The notes: generated by a model not told the origin, from the letters alone. A DNA stretch of 36,778 nucleotides from Perlabentimonas sp034006965 (GCA_034006965.1 JAVERU010000015.1:1-36778); one strand, 5' to 3'. Positions 1 through 8,960 are shown, counted from the stretch's first letter. Numbers and translations: made by a program.

Positions 1-1
1 G

Positions 2-2380
2 GTGGATGCCTTCTCTTTTAGGCTAACCAGTGACACCATTGACTTACCCTATACCAACATCGTATCTCCATTCCATTTTATTGCCATTGAAGAAGATACT
101 AACAAGGTGCTATTCAATATTGGCAGGAGGTTGCTGAAAATAGAAAACAGCATGCTGGCTGCCGAAAAGGATTTTGAACAGGAGGTTATTTGGATAAGCC
201 AAGAACCCAACAAGAATTTATGGGTAGCCCCCCTTGGCGGTGGTGTACATAGGCTGTTTAACGGCCATTTCGATCATCCCTATAACCTCTTTATTCTTGA
301 TAAGCACCAAATATCATCTGTAGAAAAGGATTACGAGGATGGGTACTGGTTCACCAGCTTGTCCGACGGTATCTTTTACATTCCCAACATCAACTTCCTA
401 ACGTATAACGAAGAATCGGGCTTGCCCAGCGAAAGGATTAACACCGTTTTTGCAAATAGAAATGGGCTCTATGTGGGTAGCGAGCTTGGTATACTAAGCC
501 ACATTCACAACCGTAAAATAGACAACTATACCGTTAGGGATGACACCTTGGGTGCTTTACCCATCAGGTTTCTAGGAATTGATTCAACATCAACCCACCT
601 ATGGATTGGCTCAAGCTTATATCTGCACTCGATGGATAAAGACAATAGGGTGAAGGATTACTCTTCGGCGCAAAAATTGGGCAGCCACCCCAGAGGTATG
701 GTCCCCTCTCATGATGGTGGCTACTGGATAGCCAGTAGCTGGGGTATCATAAAATTTGATGGGGAAACATTCCCATACACCTCACGGTTGGAGAATGAGT
801 TTAGCGGGGTAGTCAACTCTGTGTACGAGGATTCAACTCGCGCTGTGTGGATGGCCACTAACAATGGCATATGGAGATATCACAACAATATTTTTGAGTA
901 CATGGGTGAGAAACATTCACTTTTCGCCCAATCGGCGAGCTATATCACAAGTACCGACGATAATAAAATGCTTATATCTACAAAAGGAATTGGGCTACTC
1001 GTTTTTGATGGGATTAACCTATGGCAAATAACCCAAACCGATGGCATTGCTAGTAATTACATCAATAAAGTGTTTGTAGCTCCATCGGGTATTTGGCTTG
1101 CTACAAATAGTGGCGTTAGCTTAATTACTGGTGATTTGGATAGTAACTTTAAGGTAACAAACATCAACACCTCACACGGACTACCAACCAACGAAACTAC
1201 CGACATTTTTGTAAGGGGAAACATTGCGTATGTATCAACTACCAAGGGGCTAACACTCATTAACACCGATAGGCTTAAACCTAACGAGGTGAGTGCAAAG
1301 TGTCTAATTACTCACTTTAGGGTGAATGGGCAGAGCATAAGTATAGAAGAACAACCCTTTAAGCTTGACTATGGCGACAATACCATTGAGATTGATTACG
1401 TTGGCTTTGCTTTTAAAAACTTTGGACGCATTCAATACCGCTACAGGTTCGAGAGACCTGATGCAAAGTGGATACTAACTACCACCCCAACTACAACCTT
1501 TAGCAAGCTATCGCCGGGCAGCTACTCCTTCGACGTGCAGGCACAAAACTCCGATGAAATTTGGGGAGAAACCGCCCAGGTTCAATTTATTATTAGGCCA
1601 GCCTTTTGGCAAACCTACTGGTTTATAATTATATCGACCCTAGTTTTCACAATGCTTATCTACCTTACATATCGACTTCGCATCTCTTCCATAAAAAAGC
1701 GAAACGACCTTGTCAACAACCTTAATGTTTACAAACAGAAGTCGTTACGGCAGCAGATGAACCCTCATTTCATCTTCAACACCCTGAATTCAATCCAGCT
1801 GTACATTCTTGAAAAAGACCATATCAGCTCACACAAGTATCTCACCAAGTTTGCCAAGCTCATGCGATTAATCCTCGACAACTCGCAGGCCTCTACTGTA
1901 ACGCTAAAAGATGAGCTGGAAGCGTTACGATTATACCTTGAGCTTGAATCGCTGAGGCTATCAGGAAAGTTTGAATACTCAATTGAAGTAGAGAACGAGA
2001 GGCTGCTCGACCTGCGTGTCCCCACGCTGCTAATACAACCCTTTGTAGAAAACTCCATTTGGCACGGTATCATGCTGAAGTCGAAGCAAGAGGGCTGGGT
2101 TAGGGTTAGCATTACAGGAACAAGCGATATTGCTATTTGCACCATTGAAGACAATGGGGTGGGCCGGAAGCAAGCTCAACAGGTAAGAGCAAAGCAAGAT
2201 CCCGAGAGGAAGTCGCTTGGTTTTAAGATAACAGCCCAGCGTATCGACCTGCTAAACTCTCTTTACAAGGAGCGATTTGATATAAAATATTTTGACATCA
2301 ATCATCCCGATGGTAGCAAAGGCACCAAGGTAGTAATCAGGATACCACAGAATGCGATGGAAGAAAATGATTTTGTTTAA
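2..2380 (+). CDS. Propeller-sensor histidine kinase, LytS/YehU type, 5' end cut off
   Basis: Membrane histidine kinase of a two-component system; the N-terminus lies outside the window, so the first visible codon is not the real start. About nine beta-propeller repeats with the W-hA/T-NG pattern are visible (for example WMATNNGIWRY, WLATNSGVSLI), followed by a Y_Y_Y domain (YRYRF...GSYSFDVQAQN). One transmembrane helix follows (FWQTYWFIIISTLVFTM, about residue 535-560). The His_kinase domain has the phospho-acceptor motif QQMNPHFIFNTLNS, His about residue 589 of the visible part. The HATPase_c domain has an N-box (QPFVENSIWHG) and a G1 box (EDNGVGRKQA). The propeller is expected in the periplasm, the kinase in the cytoplasm. 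The LytTR regulator begins about 60 bp downstream and is the obvious partner. The ligand cannot be predicted. Confidence 0.95.
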   Translation: MDAFSFRLTSDTIDLPYTNIVSPFHFIAIEEDTNKVLFNIGRRLLKIENSMLAAEKDFEQEVIWISQEPNKNLWVAPLGGGVHRLFNGHFDHPYNLFILDKHQISSVEKDYEDGYWFTSLSDGIFYIPNINFLTYNEESGLPSERINTVFANRNGLYVGSELGILSHIHNRKIDNYTVRDDTLGALPIRFLGIDSTSTHLWIGSSLYLHSMDKDNRVKDYSSAQKLGSHPRGMVPSHDGGYWIASSWGIIKFDGETFPYTSRLENEFSGVVNSVYEDSTRAVWMATNNGIWRYHNNIFEYMGEKHSLFAQSASYITSTDDNKMLISTKGIGLLVFDGINLWQITQTDGIASNYINKVFVAPSGIWLATNSGVSLITGDLDSNFKVTNINTSHGLPTNETTDIFVRGNIAYVSTTKGLTLINTDRLKPNEVSAKCLITHFRVNGQSISIEEQPFKLDYGDNTIEIDYVGFAFKNFGRIQYRYRFERPDAKWILTTTPTTTFSKLSPGSYSFDVQAQNSDEIWGETAQVQFIIRPAFWQTYWFIIISTLVFTMLIYLTYRLRISSIKKRNDLVNNLNVYKQKSLRQQMNPHFIFNTLNSIQLYILEKDHISSHKYLTKFAKLMRLILDNSQASTVTLKDELEALRLYLELESLRLSGKFEYSIEVENERLLDLRVPTLLIQPFVENSIWHGIMLKSKQEGWVRVSITGTSDIAICTIEDNGVGRKQAQQVRAKQDPERKSLGFKITAQRIDLLNSLYKERFDIKYFDINHPDGSKGTKVVIRIPQNAMEENDFV

Positions 2381-2413
2381 GTTGCCGGGTGTGACCTAGT
2401 AAGGTATTTTTTG

Positions 2414-2421
2414 TAAATTTG
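2414..2421 (+). promoter_or_regulatory. Possible Bacteroidota -7 promoter box
   Basis: TAAATTTG matches the phylum's TAnnTTTG -7 consensus and lies about 20 bp before the ATG of the response regulator gene. I do not see a convincing -33 TTG at the usual spacing, so this may only be chance. If real, the regulator could be made independently of its kinase. Confidence 0.3.
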
Positions 2422-2442
2422 CACCGAAATTACCTGAATCGT

Positions 2443-3216
2443 ATGCTTAAGGCCATTATCATTGACGATGAACTAGCAGCCCTGCGAACCCTAGAGCTAC
2501 TGCTGAACTCCTACTGTCCCGATGTGCATTTAGTGGGCAAAGGACAATCGGTTGACGATGGAATTGAGCTAATCAATAAGCATAACCCCGACCTAATTTT
2601 TCTCGATATCGAAATGCCCCAGGCCAATGGTTTCGAATTGCTTAAGAAGCTCCCAAACCTCGATTTCGAAGTAATCTTTATAACCGCCTACAACCAATTT
2701 GCCGTAAAAGCATTTAAGTACAGCGCAATTGACTACATCCTAAAGCCTATTGATATTGAGGAGCTAGTTAAAGCTGTTGAAAAGGTTACGGAAATCCGAA
2801 AAACAAAGGTCAGCCCACGAGAGCGCTACAAGGCTCTTTTTCAAAACATCGAACAGATTCTTCCTCAAAAACTTGTAATCCCTACAGCAGGGGATTACAA
2901 GTACATTGACCTTAGCGCTGTACTGAAGCTCGAAACCAGTAAAAGCCAATACTCCTTTACAATGATTGATGGGTCTACAATAACCTGCCCCTGCCCCACT
3001 TGCAATTTGGATGTTGAAAGCATCCTGCTTACAAAAGGATTCATATCGACAGAGAAAAATATGCTCATCAATTTAAACAAAGTGGAAAAGATTGACAAGA
3101 AGGGCAATGGAACTATAATTCTTGAGGGGAATTATCATATTGCATTAACGCCTAACAACCGCGAAATTATTATCTCTCACCTCGAAAAGTTAAACTATGT
3201 TGGTAAAAACATGTAA
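2443..3216 (+). CDS. LytTR-family response regulator
   Basis: DNA-binding response regulator, 257 residues from the ATG at 2443; the upstream in-frame TTG at 2419 would add eight unconserved residues. The receiver domain has Asp8/Asp9 (IIIDDE), phospho-acceptor Asp55 (LIFLDIEMP) and the LKP lysine (DYILKPID). The C-terminal LytTR domain starts around residue 145 (LVIPTAGDYKYIDLSAVLKLE). It should be phosphorylated by the kinase upstream and bind DNA as a dimer. One odd feature is a Cys-rich run CPCPTC (Cys182, Cys184, Cys187) in the LytTR domain, where I would expect an ordinary beta-hairpin sequence. Targets are unknown. Confidence 0.95.
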   Translation: MLKAIIIDDELAALRTLELLLNSYCPDVHLVGKGQSVDDGIELINKHNPDLIFLDIEMPQANGFELLKKLPNLDFEVIFITAYNQFAVKAFKYSAIDYILKPIDIEELVKAVEKVTEIRKTKVSPRERYKALFQNIEQILPQKLVIPTAGDYKYIDLSAVLKLETSKSQYSFTMIDGSTITCPCPTCNLDVESILLTKGFISTEKNMLINLNKVEKIDKKGNGTIILEGNYHIALTPNNREIIISHLEKLNYVGKNM

Positions 3217-3227
3217 TAGGCATTGCT

Positions 3228-3656
3228 TTGGGTAGAATAGTTGCGCTTGATATTGGACGTAAAAGGACAGGAATAGCCGCCACCGACCCCCTTAAGATTA
3301 TTGCTAATGGAATTGCAACGGTTGCCACTGCAAAAGTTTTCGAGTTCTTCGCAAGCTATTTGAACAACAACCCCGTTGAGCTAGTTGTAATTGGCATGCC
3401 AAAACAATTGAACAATGAGCCCTCCGAGGCTGTTAAGTATGTTGAACCAGTAATAAATAGATTTAAGAAGCAGTACCCCCAAATCCCGGTAAAGCTTGTT
3501 GATGAGCGTTTCACCTCGAAAATCGCATTTCAAACCATGCTGGACGGTGGGGTAAAAAAGATGGATAGGCGCGATAAGGCCTTGGTTGATACCATTAGCG
3601 CAACCATTATTTTGCAATCGTACCTCGAAAGTTTAGATTTTGACAAACAGAAGTAA
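3228..3656 (+). CDS. ruvX: Putative Holliday junction resolvase RuvX/YqgF
   Basis: RNase H-fold nuclease of the YqgF/RuvX family, linked to Holliday junction resolution and to 16S rRNA 5'-end maturation. 142 residues, the usual length. Visible acidic/active-site motifs are LDIG (Asp8), VDERFTS (91-97) and VDTISATIILQSYL (Asp121). The start is TTG at 3228, chosen because MGRIVALDIG matches the family's usual N-terminus and no ATG fits. It begins 11 nt after the response regulator stop and ends 2 nt before def, so the genes are probably co-transcribed. Confidence 0.92.
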   Translation: MGRIVALDIGRKRTGIAATDPLKIIANGIATVATAKVFEFFASYLNNNPVELVVIGMPKQLNNEPSEAVKYVEPVINRFKKQYPQIPVKLVDERFTSKIAFQTMLDGGVKKMDRRDKALVDTISATIILQSYLESLDFDKQK

Positions 3657-3658
3657 AA

Positions 3659-4210
3659 ATGATTAAACCAGTTTACGTTTACGGATCGCCCGTACTAAGG
3701 AGGGTTGCACAGGATATTACCCCTGACTACCCCAAGCTAAAGGAGCTTATTGACGATATGTTCGAAACGATGTATCACTCCGATGGCATTGGGCTTGCCG
3801 CACCACAGATTGGGCTTTCCATAAGGCTTTTCATTATCGATGGGAATCCGCTGGCAGAAGACAACCCTGAGCTGAAAGGTTTTAAAAAGGTTTTTATAAA
3901 CGCTCATATTGTGGAAAAGGATGAGCACCACACCCTATATAACGAAGGATGCCTTAGCATCCCGAACATTAGGGAGGACGTTGAGCGCCCCGAGTCAATT
4001 GTCATTAAATATGTTGATGAGAATTTTACGCCACATGAGGAGCGATACGATGGCGTTGCTGCCCGCATCATTCAGCATGAGTACGACCATTTGGATGGGA
4101 TTCTGTTTACCGACAAGGTTTCGACAATTCGAAAGCAGCTGCTGAAAAGTAAGCTGAATGCCATTACAAAGGGTAAGTTTAGCGCATCGTACAAGGTTAA
4201 GCTGGCTTAG
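3659..4210 (+). CDS. def: Peptide deformylase
   Basis: Removes the formyl group from the N-terminal Met of new proteins, in the cytoplasm at the ribosome. 183 residues with all three family motifs: GIGLAAPQ (43-50), EGCLS (96-100, metal ligand Cys98) and QHEYDHLDG (139-147, ligands His140 and His144, catalytic Glu141). The gene starts 2 nt after the ruvX stop. Its 3' end faces the threonylcarbamoyl-AMP synthase gene with only 25 bp between. Confidence 0.97.
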   Translation: MIKPVYVYGSPVLRRVAQDITPDYPKLKELIDDMFETMYHSDGIGLAAPQIGLSIRLFIIDGNPLAEDNPELKGFKKVFINAHIVEKDEHHTLYNEGCLSIPNIREDVERPESIVIKYVDENFTPHEERYDGVAARIIQHEYDHLDGILFTDKVSTIRKQLLKSKLNAITKGKFSASYKVKLA

Positions 4211-4235
4211 CGGTAACCATTAAGGTTACAAAGGC

Positions 4236-4847
4236 TTACCAGACAACCTCTCCTTTCCCCTGCCTTACAATGGTTGGCTCTGCTTCGGTACAATCAACTA
4301 TGGTTGAGGGTATGTTGCCGCCATACCCACCGTCAATTACTATATCCACCAAATCTTGATACTTCTCGTAAATTAGTTCAGGGTCGGTGGTGTACTCTAT
4401 AACCTCATCGTCATCCTTAAGCGATGTGGTGAGGATTGGATTGCCAAGCAGTTTCACCAACTCCAGAATAATGGAGTTATCAGGAATTCGAATCCCAACG
4501 GTTTTGCGCTTGCTGATAAAATAATCGGGAACCCTGTTTAGGCCTGGTAGAATAAAAGTGAAAGGGCCAGGCAGGTTACGTTTTATGAGTTTAAATGTGC
4601 TATTGTCAATTCGTGCGTAATCGGCAATGTGGCTAAGGTCACTACAGATAAACGAAAAGCGCGCTTCCTTAGGTTTCATCTCCTTAATCTTGATGATACG
4701 TTCAACGGCTTTAGGCTTCGATATGTCACACCCAATTCCGTACACCGTATCGGTAGGGTAAATAATTACCCCCCCATCGCGCAGCACCTTCACAACCTGA
4801 TCTAGGTCGCGAGGGTTAGGATTCTCTGGGTAAATTTTGATAAGCAT
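4236..4847 (-). CDS. L-threonylcarbamoyladenylate synthase (Sua5/YciO/YrdC)
   Basis: Makes threonylcarbamoyl-AMP from Thr, bicarbonate and ATP, the first step to the t6A37 modification of ANN-decoding tRNAs. The protein is a single YrdC domain of 203 residues with the signature GGVIIYPTDTVYGIGCD near the N-terminus, KxR-type contacts (KIKEMKPKEARFSF) and LPGPFTFIL. It has no Sua5 C-terminal domain, so it is of the short TsaC/YciO type; a YciO paralogue of unknown role cannot be excluded. The ATG at 4847 is preferred over a TTG two codons earlier. Confidence 0.9.
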   Translation of the reverse strand: MLIKIYPENPNPRDLDQVVKVLRDGGVIIYPTDTVYGIGCDISKPKAVERIIKIKEMKPKEARFSFICSDLSHIADYARIDNSTFKLIKRNLPGPFTFILPGLNRVPDYFISKRKTVGIRIPDNSIILELVKLLGNPILTTSLKDDDEVIEYTTDPELIYEKYQDLVDIVIDGGYGGNIPSTIVDCTEAEPTIVRQGKGEVVW

Positions 4848-4864
4848 AACCAAAAAGAATTAAT

Positions 4865-4900
4865 AAAAAAAGCACACCCCTACTATACGTACAAGTGTGC
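4865..4900 (-). terminator. Likely intrinsic terminator of the transaldolase gene
   Basis: Reading leftwards after the transaldolase stop, a 6-bp stem GCACAC/GTGTGC with a 17-nt loop is followed by a run of seven T (4871-4865). The loop is long and the stem short, so strength is uncertain. Confidence 0.5.
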
Positions 4901-4924
4901 CTAAAGATATGGTAAAAAAGTTAA

Positions 4925-5581
4925 CTAGCCGTTAACCTTCTTGTAATCTTCTAAAAACTTGGCTAGGCCAATATCGGTTAGGGGGTGCTTAAGTAGGCCT
5001 AGAATTGCGTCTAATGGGCAGGTTGCCACATCGGCACCAGCCTCAAGGCACTGCACAATGTGCATGGTATGACGGATAGAAGCTGCCAACACCTGAGTAC
5101 CGTACTCGTAGTAGTTGTACACATCAACAATTTGGCGGATAAGCTCCACACCATCGGTCGACACATCATCGAGCCTACCAATGAAAGGAGAAACGTAGGT
5201 AGCGCCTGCTTTAGCGGCCAACAGCGCTTGACCAACAGAGAAAACAAGGGTACAGTTAGTACGGATGCCGTTGTCGGTAAAATACTTGATGGCCTTTATG
5301 CCCTCCTTGGTACAAGGCACCTTAACAACAATCTGCTCATGCAGGGCTGCCAGCTCCTTGCCCTCACGAATCATCCCCTCAAAATCGGTGGCAATAACCT
5401 CTGCCGATATATCGCCCTTTACTATGTTACAAATATCTACGTAGTGCTGCTTTATGTTGGCCTCGCCCTTAATGCCCTCCTTGGCCATTAGCGATGGGTT
5501 GGTAGTTACTCCATCGAGCACGCCAAGGTCGTTGGCTTCGCGAATTTGATCGAGGTTTGCGGTATCTATAAAAAATCTCAT
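4925..5581 (-). CDS. Small transaldolase / fructose-6-phosphate aldolase family
   Basis: 218-residue TIM-barrel protein of the short (TalC/FSA/MipB) transaldolase class. MRFFIDTANLDQI and GVTTNPSL at the N-terminus and the Schiff-base lysine in IVVKVPCTKEG (Lys87) are diagnostic. It either transfers a dihydroxyacetone unit in the non-oxidative pentose phosphate pathway or cleaves fructose-6-phosphate; the sequence alone does not decide between them. It lies upstream of, and on the same strand as, the threonylcarbamoyl-AMP synthase gene, but a probable terminator separates them. Confidence 0.93.
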   Translation of the reverse strand: MRFFIDTANLDQIREANDLGVLDGVTTNPSLMAKEGIKGEANIKQHYVDICNIVKGDISAEVIATDFEGMIREGKELAALHEQIVVKVPCTKEGIKAIKYFTDNGIRTNCTLVFSVGQALLAAKAGATYVSPFIGRLDDVSTDGVELIRQIVDVYNYYEYGTQVLAASIRHTMHIVQCLEAGADVATCPLDAILGLLKHPLTDIGLAKFLEDYKKVNG

Positions 5582-5612
5582 GGCTTTGAATATTTAGTTG
5601 ATGGTTAGGGTG

Positions 5613-5620
5613 CAAAGATA
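5613..5620 (-). promoter_or_regulatory. -7 promoter box of the transaldolase gene
   Basis: On the minus strand TATCTTTG followed by CA is a close match to the Bacteroidota TAnnTTTG box and lies about 32 bp before the ATG at 5581. It sits just past the stop of the AGCS transporter gene (5627), suggesting independent transcription. A -33 TTG at normal spacing is not evident. Confidence 0.5.
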
Positions 5621-5626
5621 CGAATT

Positions 5627-7102
5627 TTATTGTTGTGAGTTTTGCCCTGGCTGTAGTTTATGTAGATATTGTTTCAGGTCATGCGAAACCTCGGGGGCAA
5701 GATACATTAACCCTATTATGTTAGGAAAGGCCATCCCTAGAATCATCATATCAGAAAAGTCGATAACCGCCGTAAGGCTGCTCGAGGCCCCCACCACAAT
5801 GCTGGCTAGGAAGAAGAAGTAGTATACCAAATCGGATGCTCGCGTTTTGCCCGTCAACCTTGTTAAAGGCTTCTGAAACAAATAATTAAACCCTTTAAGA
5901 CCATAGTATGACCATGAGATCATGGTGGAGAAGGCAAAAAGGAAAATGCAAAGCACCAAGATGTAAGGGAACCATGGCAATATGCTACCGAACGCTGCCG
6001 CTGTGAGCTGAGCACCCTCTAACCCATCGGGGTTCACGTACAACCCAGTGGAAACAATCACCAAAGCGGTCATGGTGCACACCACCATGGTATCGACAAA
6101 CGGTTCGAGCAGCGCAACCATACCCTCGCTCACTGGTTCGGTTGTTTTGGCAGCAGCATGGGCAATGGGCGATGAACCAATGCCTGCCTCGTTGGAGAAT
6201 GCTCCCCGCTGAAACCCAACGAATAGTGCCCCAAAGAATCCTCCACCGATTGCCTCAAGGCCAAAAGCACTTCTTAAAATCAGCTTAAAAATTGTTCCCA
6301 GCTCGCTAAAGTGAACACCAATGATATACATTGAGGTTAGTATGTAGATGATGGCCATAATGGGAACCAATCTGCTTGTAACCTGCGCTATGCCCTTAAT
6401 TCCGCCAACTACAACAAGCCCAACCAGTAGGGCAACTACCAAACCAAAAGCCGCTCCATAACCCTCCATCTGCGGAACTACATACTGAAGCTGAGCAAAG
6501 GCTTGGTTAACCTGAAGCATATTTCCACCACCGAAAGAAGCGCCTATCACCAGAACAGCAAACAGAATGGCCAGAAAAACTCCCAATCGTTTCTTCCCCT
6601 TACTCTCCAAGCCCTTACGCAGATAGTACATGGGGCCACCCGATACTTTCCCTTTGTCATCGATAACCCTGTACTTAACCCCAAGGGTGCACTCGGTAAA
6701 CTTAAGCGACATCCCAAGAAAACCGGCCATTATCATCCATACCGTAGCACCTGGGCCACCCAAACTTATGGCTATAGCTACACCCGCAATGTTCCCTAGC
6801 CCCACCGTTGCCGACAGTGCCGTGGTAAGAGCCTGGAAAGGGCTAACCTCCCCTTCGCTTTGTTTTGACCTGTATCGACCTGAAGCAAGTGCAACCCCAT
6901 GACCAAAAGCACGGATATTGATAAATTTCATCCTAATGGTGAAAAACAGGCCACCAACCATTAACCATAAAACAACAATAGGCGCAGCAGCGCCTATGTC
7001 AAACCCTAATGCTTTTATGGGATCCCAGAATAGTACTTGCGAAAGGGCATCGACCACAGGTTGAAACAGCTCGTTGATACGTTGATCAATTCCAGTCATC
7101 AA
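5627..7102 (-). CDS. Sodium:amino-acid symporter, AGCS (alanine/glycine) family
   Basis: Inner-membrane Na+-coupled carrier of the alanine/glycine:cation symporter family, 491 residues, the usual size. Many hydrophobic helices are visible. The family signature in the first third is present (SATVGLGNIAGVAIAISLGGPGA), as are RGAFSNEAGIGSSPIAHAAA and the following conserved helix. The likely substrate is alanine or glycine; specificity is inferred from the family only. It lies about 26 bp downstream of the frameshifted small membrane gene and on the same strand as the NSS transporter, so the three may form one operon. Confidence 0.94.
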   Translation of the reverse strand: MMTGIDQRINELFQPVVDALSQVLFWDPIKALGFDIGAAAPIVVLWLMVGGLFFTIRMKFINIRAFGHGVALASGRYRSKQSEGEVSPFQALTTALSATVGLGNIAGVAIAISLGGPGATVWMIMAGFLGMSLKFTECTLGVKYRVIDDKGKVSGGPMYYLRKGLESKGKKRLGVFLAILFAVLVIGASFGGGNMLQVNQAFAQLQYVVPQMEGYGAAFGLVVALLVGLVVVGGIKGIAQVTSRLVPIMAIIYILTSMYIIGVHFSELGTIFKLILRSAFGLEAIGGGFFGALFVGFQRGAFSNEAGIGSSPIAHAAAKTTEPVSEGMVALLEPFVDTMVVCTMTALVIVSTGLYVNPDGLEGAQLTAAAFGSILPWFPYILVLCIFLFAFSTMISWSYYGLKGFNYLFQKPLTRLTGKTRASDLVYYFFFLASIVVGASSSLTAVIDFSDMMILGMAFPNIIGLMYLAPEVSHDLKQYLHKLQPGQNSQQ

Positions 7103-7128
7103 TCATTTGGTTTATGTTTGGATAAAAC

Positions 7129-7583
7129 TCATAATTGTTTACCGTCAGGTACAGATAACTCCTCAAACCGTTGTTTTATCTGTTTCAGCACCTTGTACTC
7201 AACATTATCGAAACGTAATGTATTTTGGCCTTCGGGCAAATGGATAACTACCTCATTTAACTTAATCTCAATCTCGTTTACATCTTGTAGCTGAATCGCC
7301 TCGGGTGAACACTGCTTTGGCAGAAGGTAGTTGATACAATTGTCTCAAATTCGATGAAGTACCTCGTATTTCGTAATGCAATAGCATACTGCAAAATCAC
7401 AACTAGACCTTGGAAGGCAATGAAGGTAAGGCTTGTTCTTGAGCCAAATGCATCGAACTGAAGATCCATTATAAATAATCGAACAAGGAAAACGGCGCCA
7501 TACACAAACATCAACAGCCCAAGCATATAGAAATACTTTGCAAATCTATTCCTAAAAACCTTGTATAGGTATATCCGTTCCAT
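7129..7583 (-). pseudogene. Small two-helix membrane protein gene with a one-base frameshift
   Basis: I do not recognise a named family. From ATG 7583 the first frame encodes a basic N-terminus, two hydrophobic helices (YFYMLGLLMFVYGAVFLV and SLTFIAFQGLVVILQYAIAL) and RNTRYFIEFE, then runs into an unlike tail ending at 7278. In the next frame a well-formed protein continues from about 7340: NCINYLLPKQCSPEAIQL, then a beta-rich segment (EIEIKLNEVVIHLPEGQ, NTLRFDNVEYKVLKQIKQRF), with stop TGA at 7131-7129. Joined, this gives about 151 residues with the layout of a two-helix plus cytosolic PH-like beta domain. One base appears to be missing near 7330-7345. This could be a real mutation or a sequencing/assembly error. 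It lies 12 bp after the NSS transporter gene. Confidence 0.75.
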
Positions 7584-7595
7584 AGCTATTGAAAT

Positions 7596-8960
7596 TTACC
7601 CTAGGCCACCCCAAAAAATGCTATAGATAAGTATGGCTGCAATGGCAACCGGTGCAACAAATTTCACAATATTTACAAAGGCAGGAAAATACGTTGCCTT
7701 GAGCTCGCCCTCGTTAGTCAGCTCCTGCTTAACAATTCGTTTACCTGCAAACCAACCAACGAAAAGAACTATAAGAAACCCTCCAAGCGGAAGTAGCACA
7801 TTTGATGCCGTGTAATCGAGCAAATCGAATATACTTTTACCAAAAATAGTGAACTTATCAAGGGGGCCAAACGACAGAGAGGCAAATACGCCTAAAACAG
7901 AAATAGATGCCGTGGCAATAAACGTAGCCTTTTTGCGAGAAATCTTTAGCTCCTCCGAGAAAAAAGCCACCACCACCTCGAGCAGCGATATGGTGGAGGT
8001 TAGGGCTGCAACAGCCAGCAGAATAAAGAAAACGGCACCAAAGAAATCGCCTCCGGGCATCTGTTGAAAAATTCCGGGTAGGGTAATGAACACAAGGCTT
8101 GGACCCGATCCCGGCTCTATGCCAAAGGCAAATACGGCAGGAAAAATCATAACTCCAGCCAGAATGGCGATTACACTATCGGAAATGGCCACCTCAACGG
8201 CTGTTGAGGCAAGGTTCTCCTTTTTACTAAAATACGATGAGTAGGTAATAAGCGCACCCATACCCAAACTTAACGAGAAGAATGCTTGACCTAAGGCATA
8301 AAGAATTGTTTTGCCAGTCACCTTGGTAAAATCGGGTTTAAAAAAAAATGACAGGCCATCCTTACCCCCTTCGAGCGTAACGGATCGAATACAGAGTAGT
8401 ATGATCAGAAATAGAAGTACTGGCATCAACAGCTTGGTATACTTCTCTATACCCTTTTTTATGCCCGCCAAAACGATTAGGGCAGTTAGCCCCATGAACA
8501 CAAGTTGCCAAGCAATGGGTTTGAGCGGATTAGATAAAAAGTTTTCGAAGTTTCTCGCCAAATCGTCTGGGGTTTGACCTGCAAACCTATGCGTTACGGA
8601 ACTTATGATATACTCTAATGTCCACCCTGCAACAGCGCTATAGAAGGCCAAGATAAAAAAGGCTGCAACCACACCCATAAAACCAATCAGGTTCCATCGA
8701 GTACCTGGTGCAATTAGCGAGAACGATCCGTAAGCATTCTTTTGCCCTTTGCGGCCAATGGCAAACTCCGACATCATCACCGGAACACCAATGAGCAGAA
8801 CAAAGAACAGGTAGATAAGGAGGAATGCTCCGCCTCCATTCTCACCAGCCACATAGGGAAATTTCCAAATATTTCCAAGCCCAACAGCCGATCCTGCAGC
8901 TGCTGCAATTATTCCGAATTTACTTCCAAAGTTATCGCGTGGTGTGGGATTAGTAGGCAT
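7596..8960 (-). CDS. Sodium-dependent transporter, neurotransmitter:sodium symporter (NSS/SNF) family
   Basis: LeuT-fold Na+-coupled amino-acid or amine transporter, 454 residues, about 11-12 transmembrane helices. The N-terminal helix 1 signature GSAVGLGNIWKFPYVAGENGGGAF carries the unwound Na+/substrate site, and helix 2 is followed by MSEFAIGRKGQ. The length is typical of bacterial NSS members. The substrate cannot be told from sequence. It is probably the first gene of an NSS, small membrane protein, AGCS cluster. Confidence 0.95.
   Translation of the reverse strand: MPTNPTPRDNFGSKFGIIAAAAGSAVGLGNIWKFPYVAGENGGGAFLLIYLFFVLLIGVPVMMSEFAIGRKGQKNAYGSFSLIAPGTRWNLIGFMGVVAAFFILAFYSAVAGWTLEYIISSVTHRFAGQTPDDLARNFENFLSNPLKPIAWQLVFMGLTALIVLAGIKKGIEKYTKLLMPVLLFLIILLCIRSVTLEGGKDGLSFFFKPDFTKVTGKTILYALGQAFFSLSLGMGALITYSSYFSKKENLASTAVEVAISDSVIAILAGVMIFPAVFAFGIEPGSGPSLVFITLPGIFQQMPGGDFFGAVFFILLAVAALTSTISLLEVVVAFFSEELKISRKKATFIATASISVLGVFASLSFGPLDKFTIFGKSIFDLLDYTASNVLLPLGGFLIVLFVGWFAGKRIVKQELTNEGELKATYFPAFVNIVKFVAPVAIAAILIYSIFWGGLG

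Noticed and set aside
4213..4229. GTAACC/GGTTAC hairpin between def and the threonylcarbamoyl-AMP synthase gene as a terminator
   Set aside because: Only six base pairs with no T-run on either side; too weak to call.
5060..5491. A 143-codon plus-strand frame opposite the transaldolase gene
   Set aside because: The minus-strand frame has clear family motifs, and the plus-strand frame has no recognisable features.
7330..7345. Programmed ribosomal frameshift in the small membrane gene
   Set aside because: No slippery heptamer, no strong downstream structure and no known precedent in this setting; a single missing base explains it more simply.
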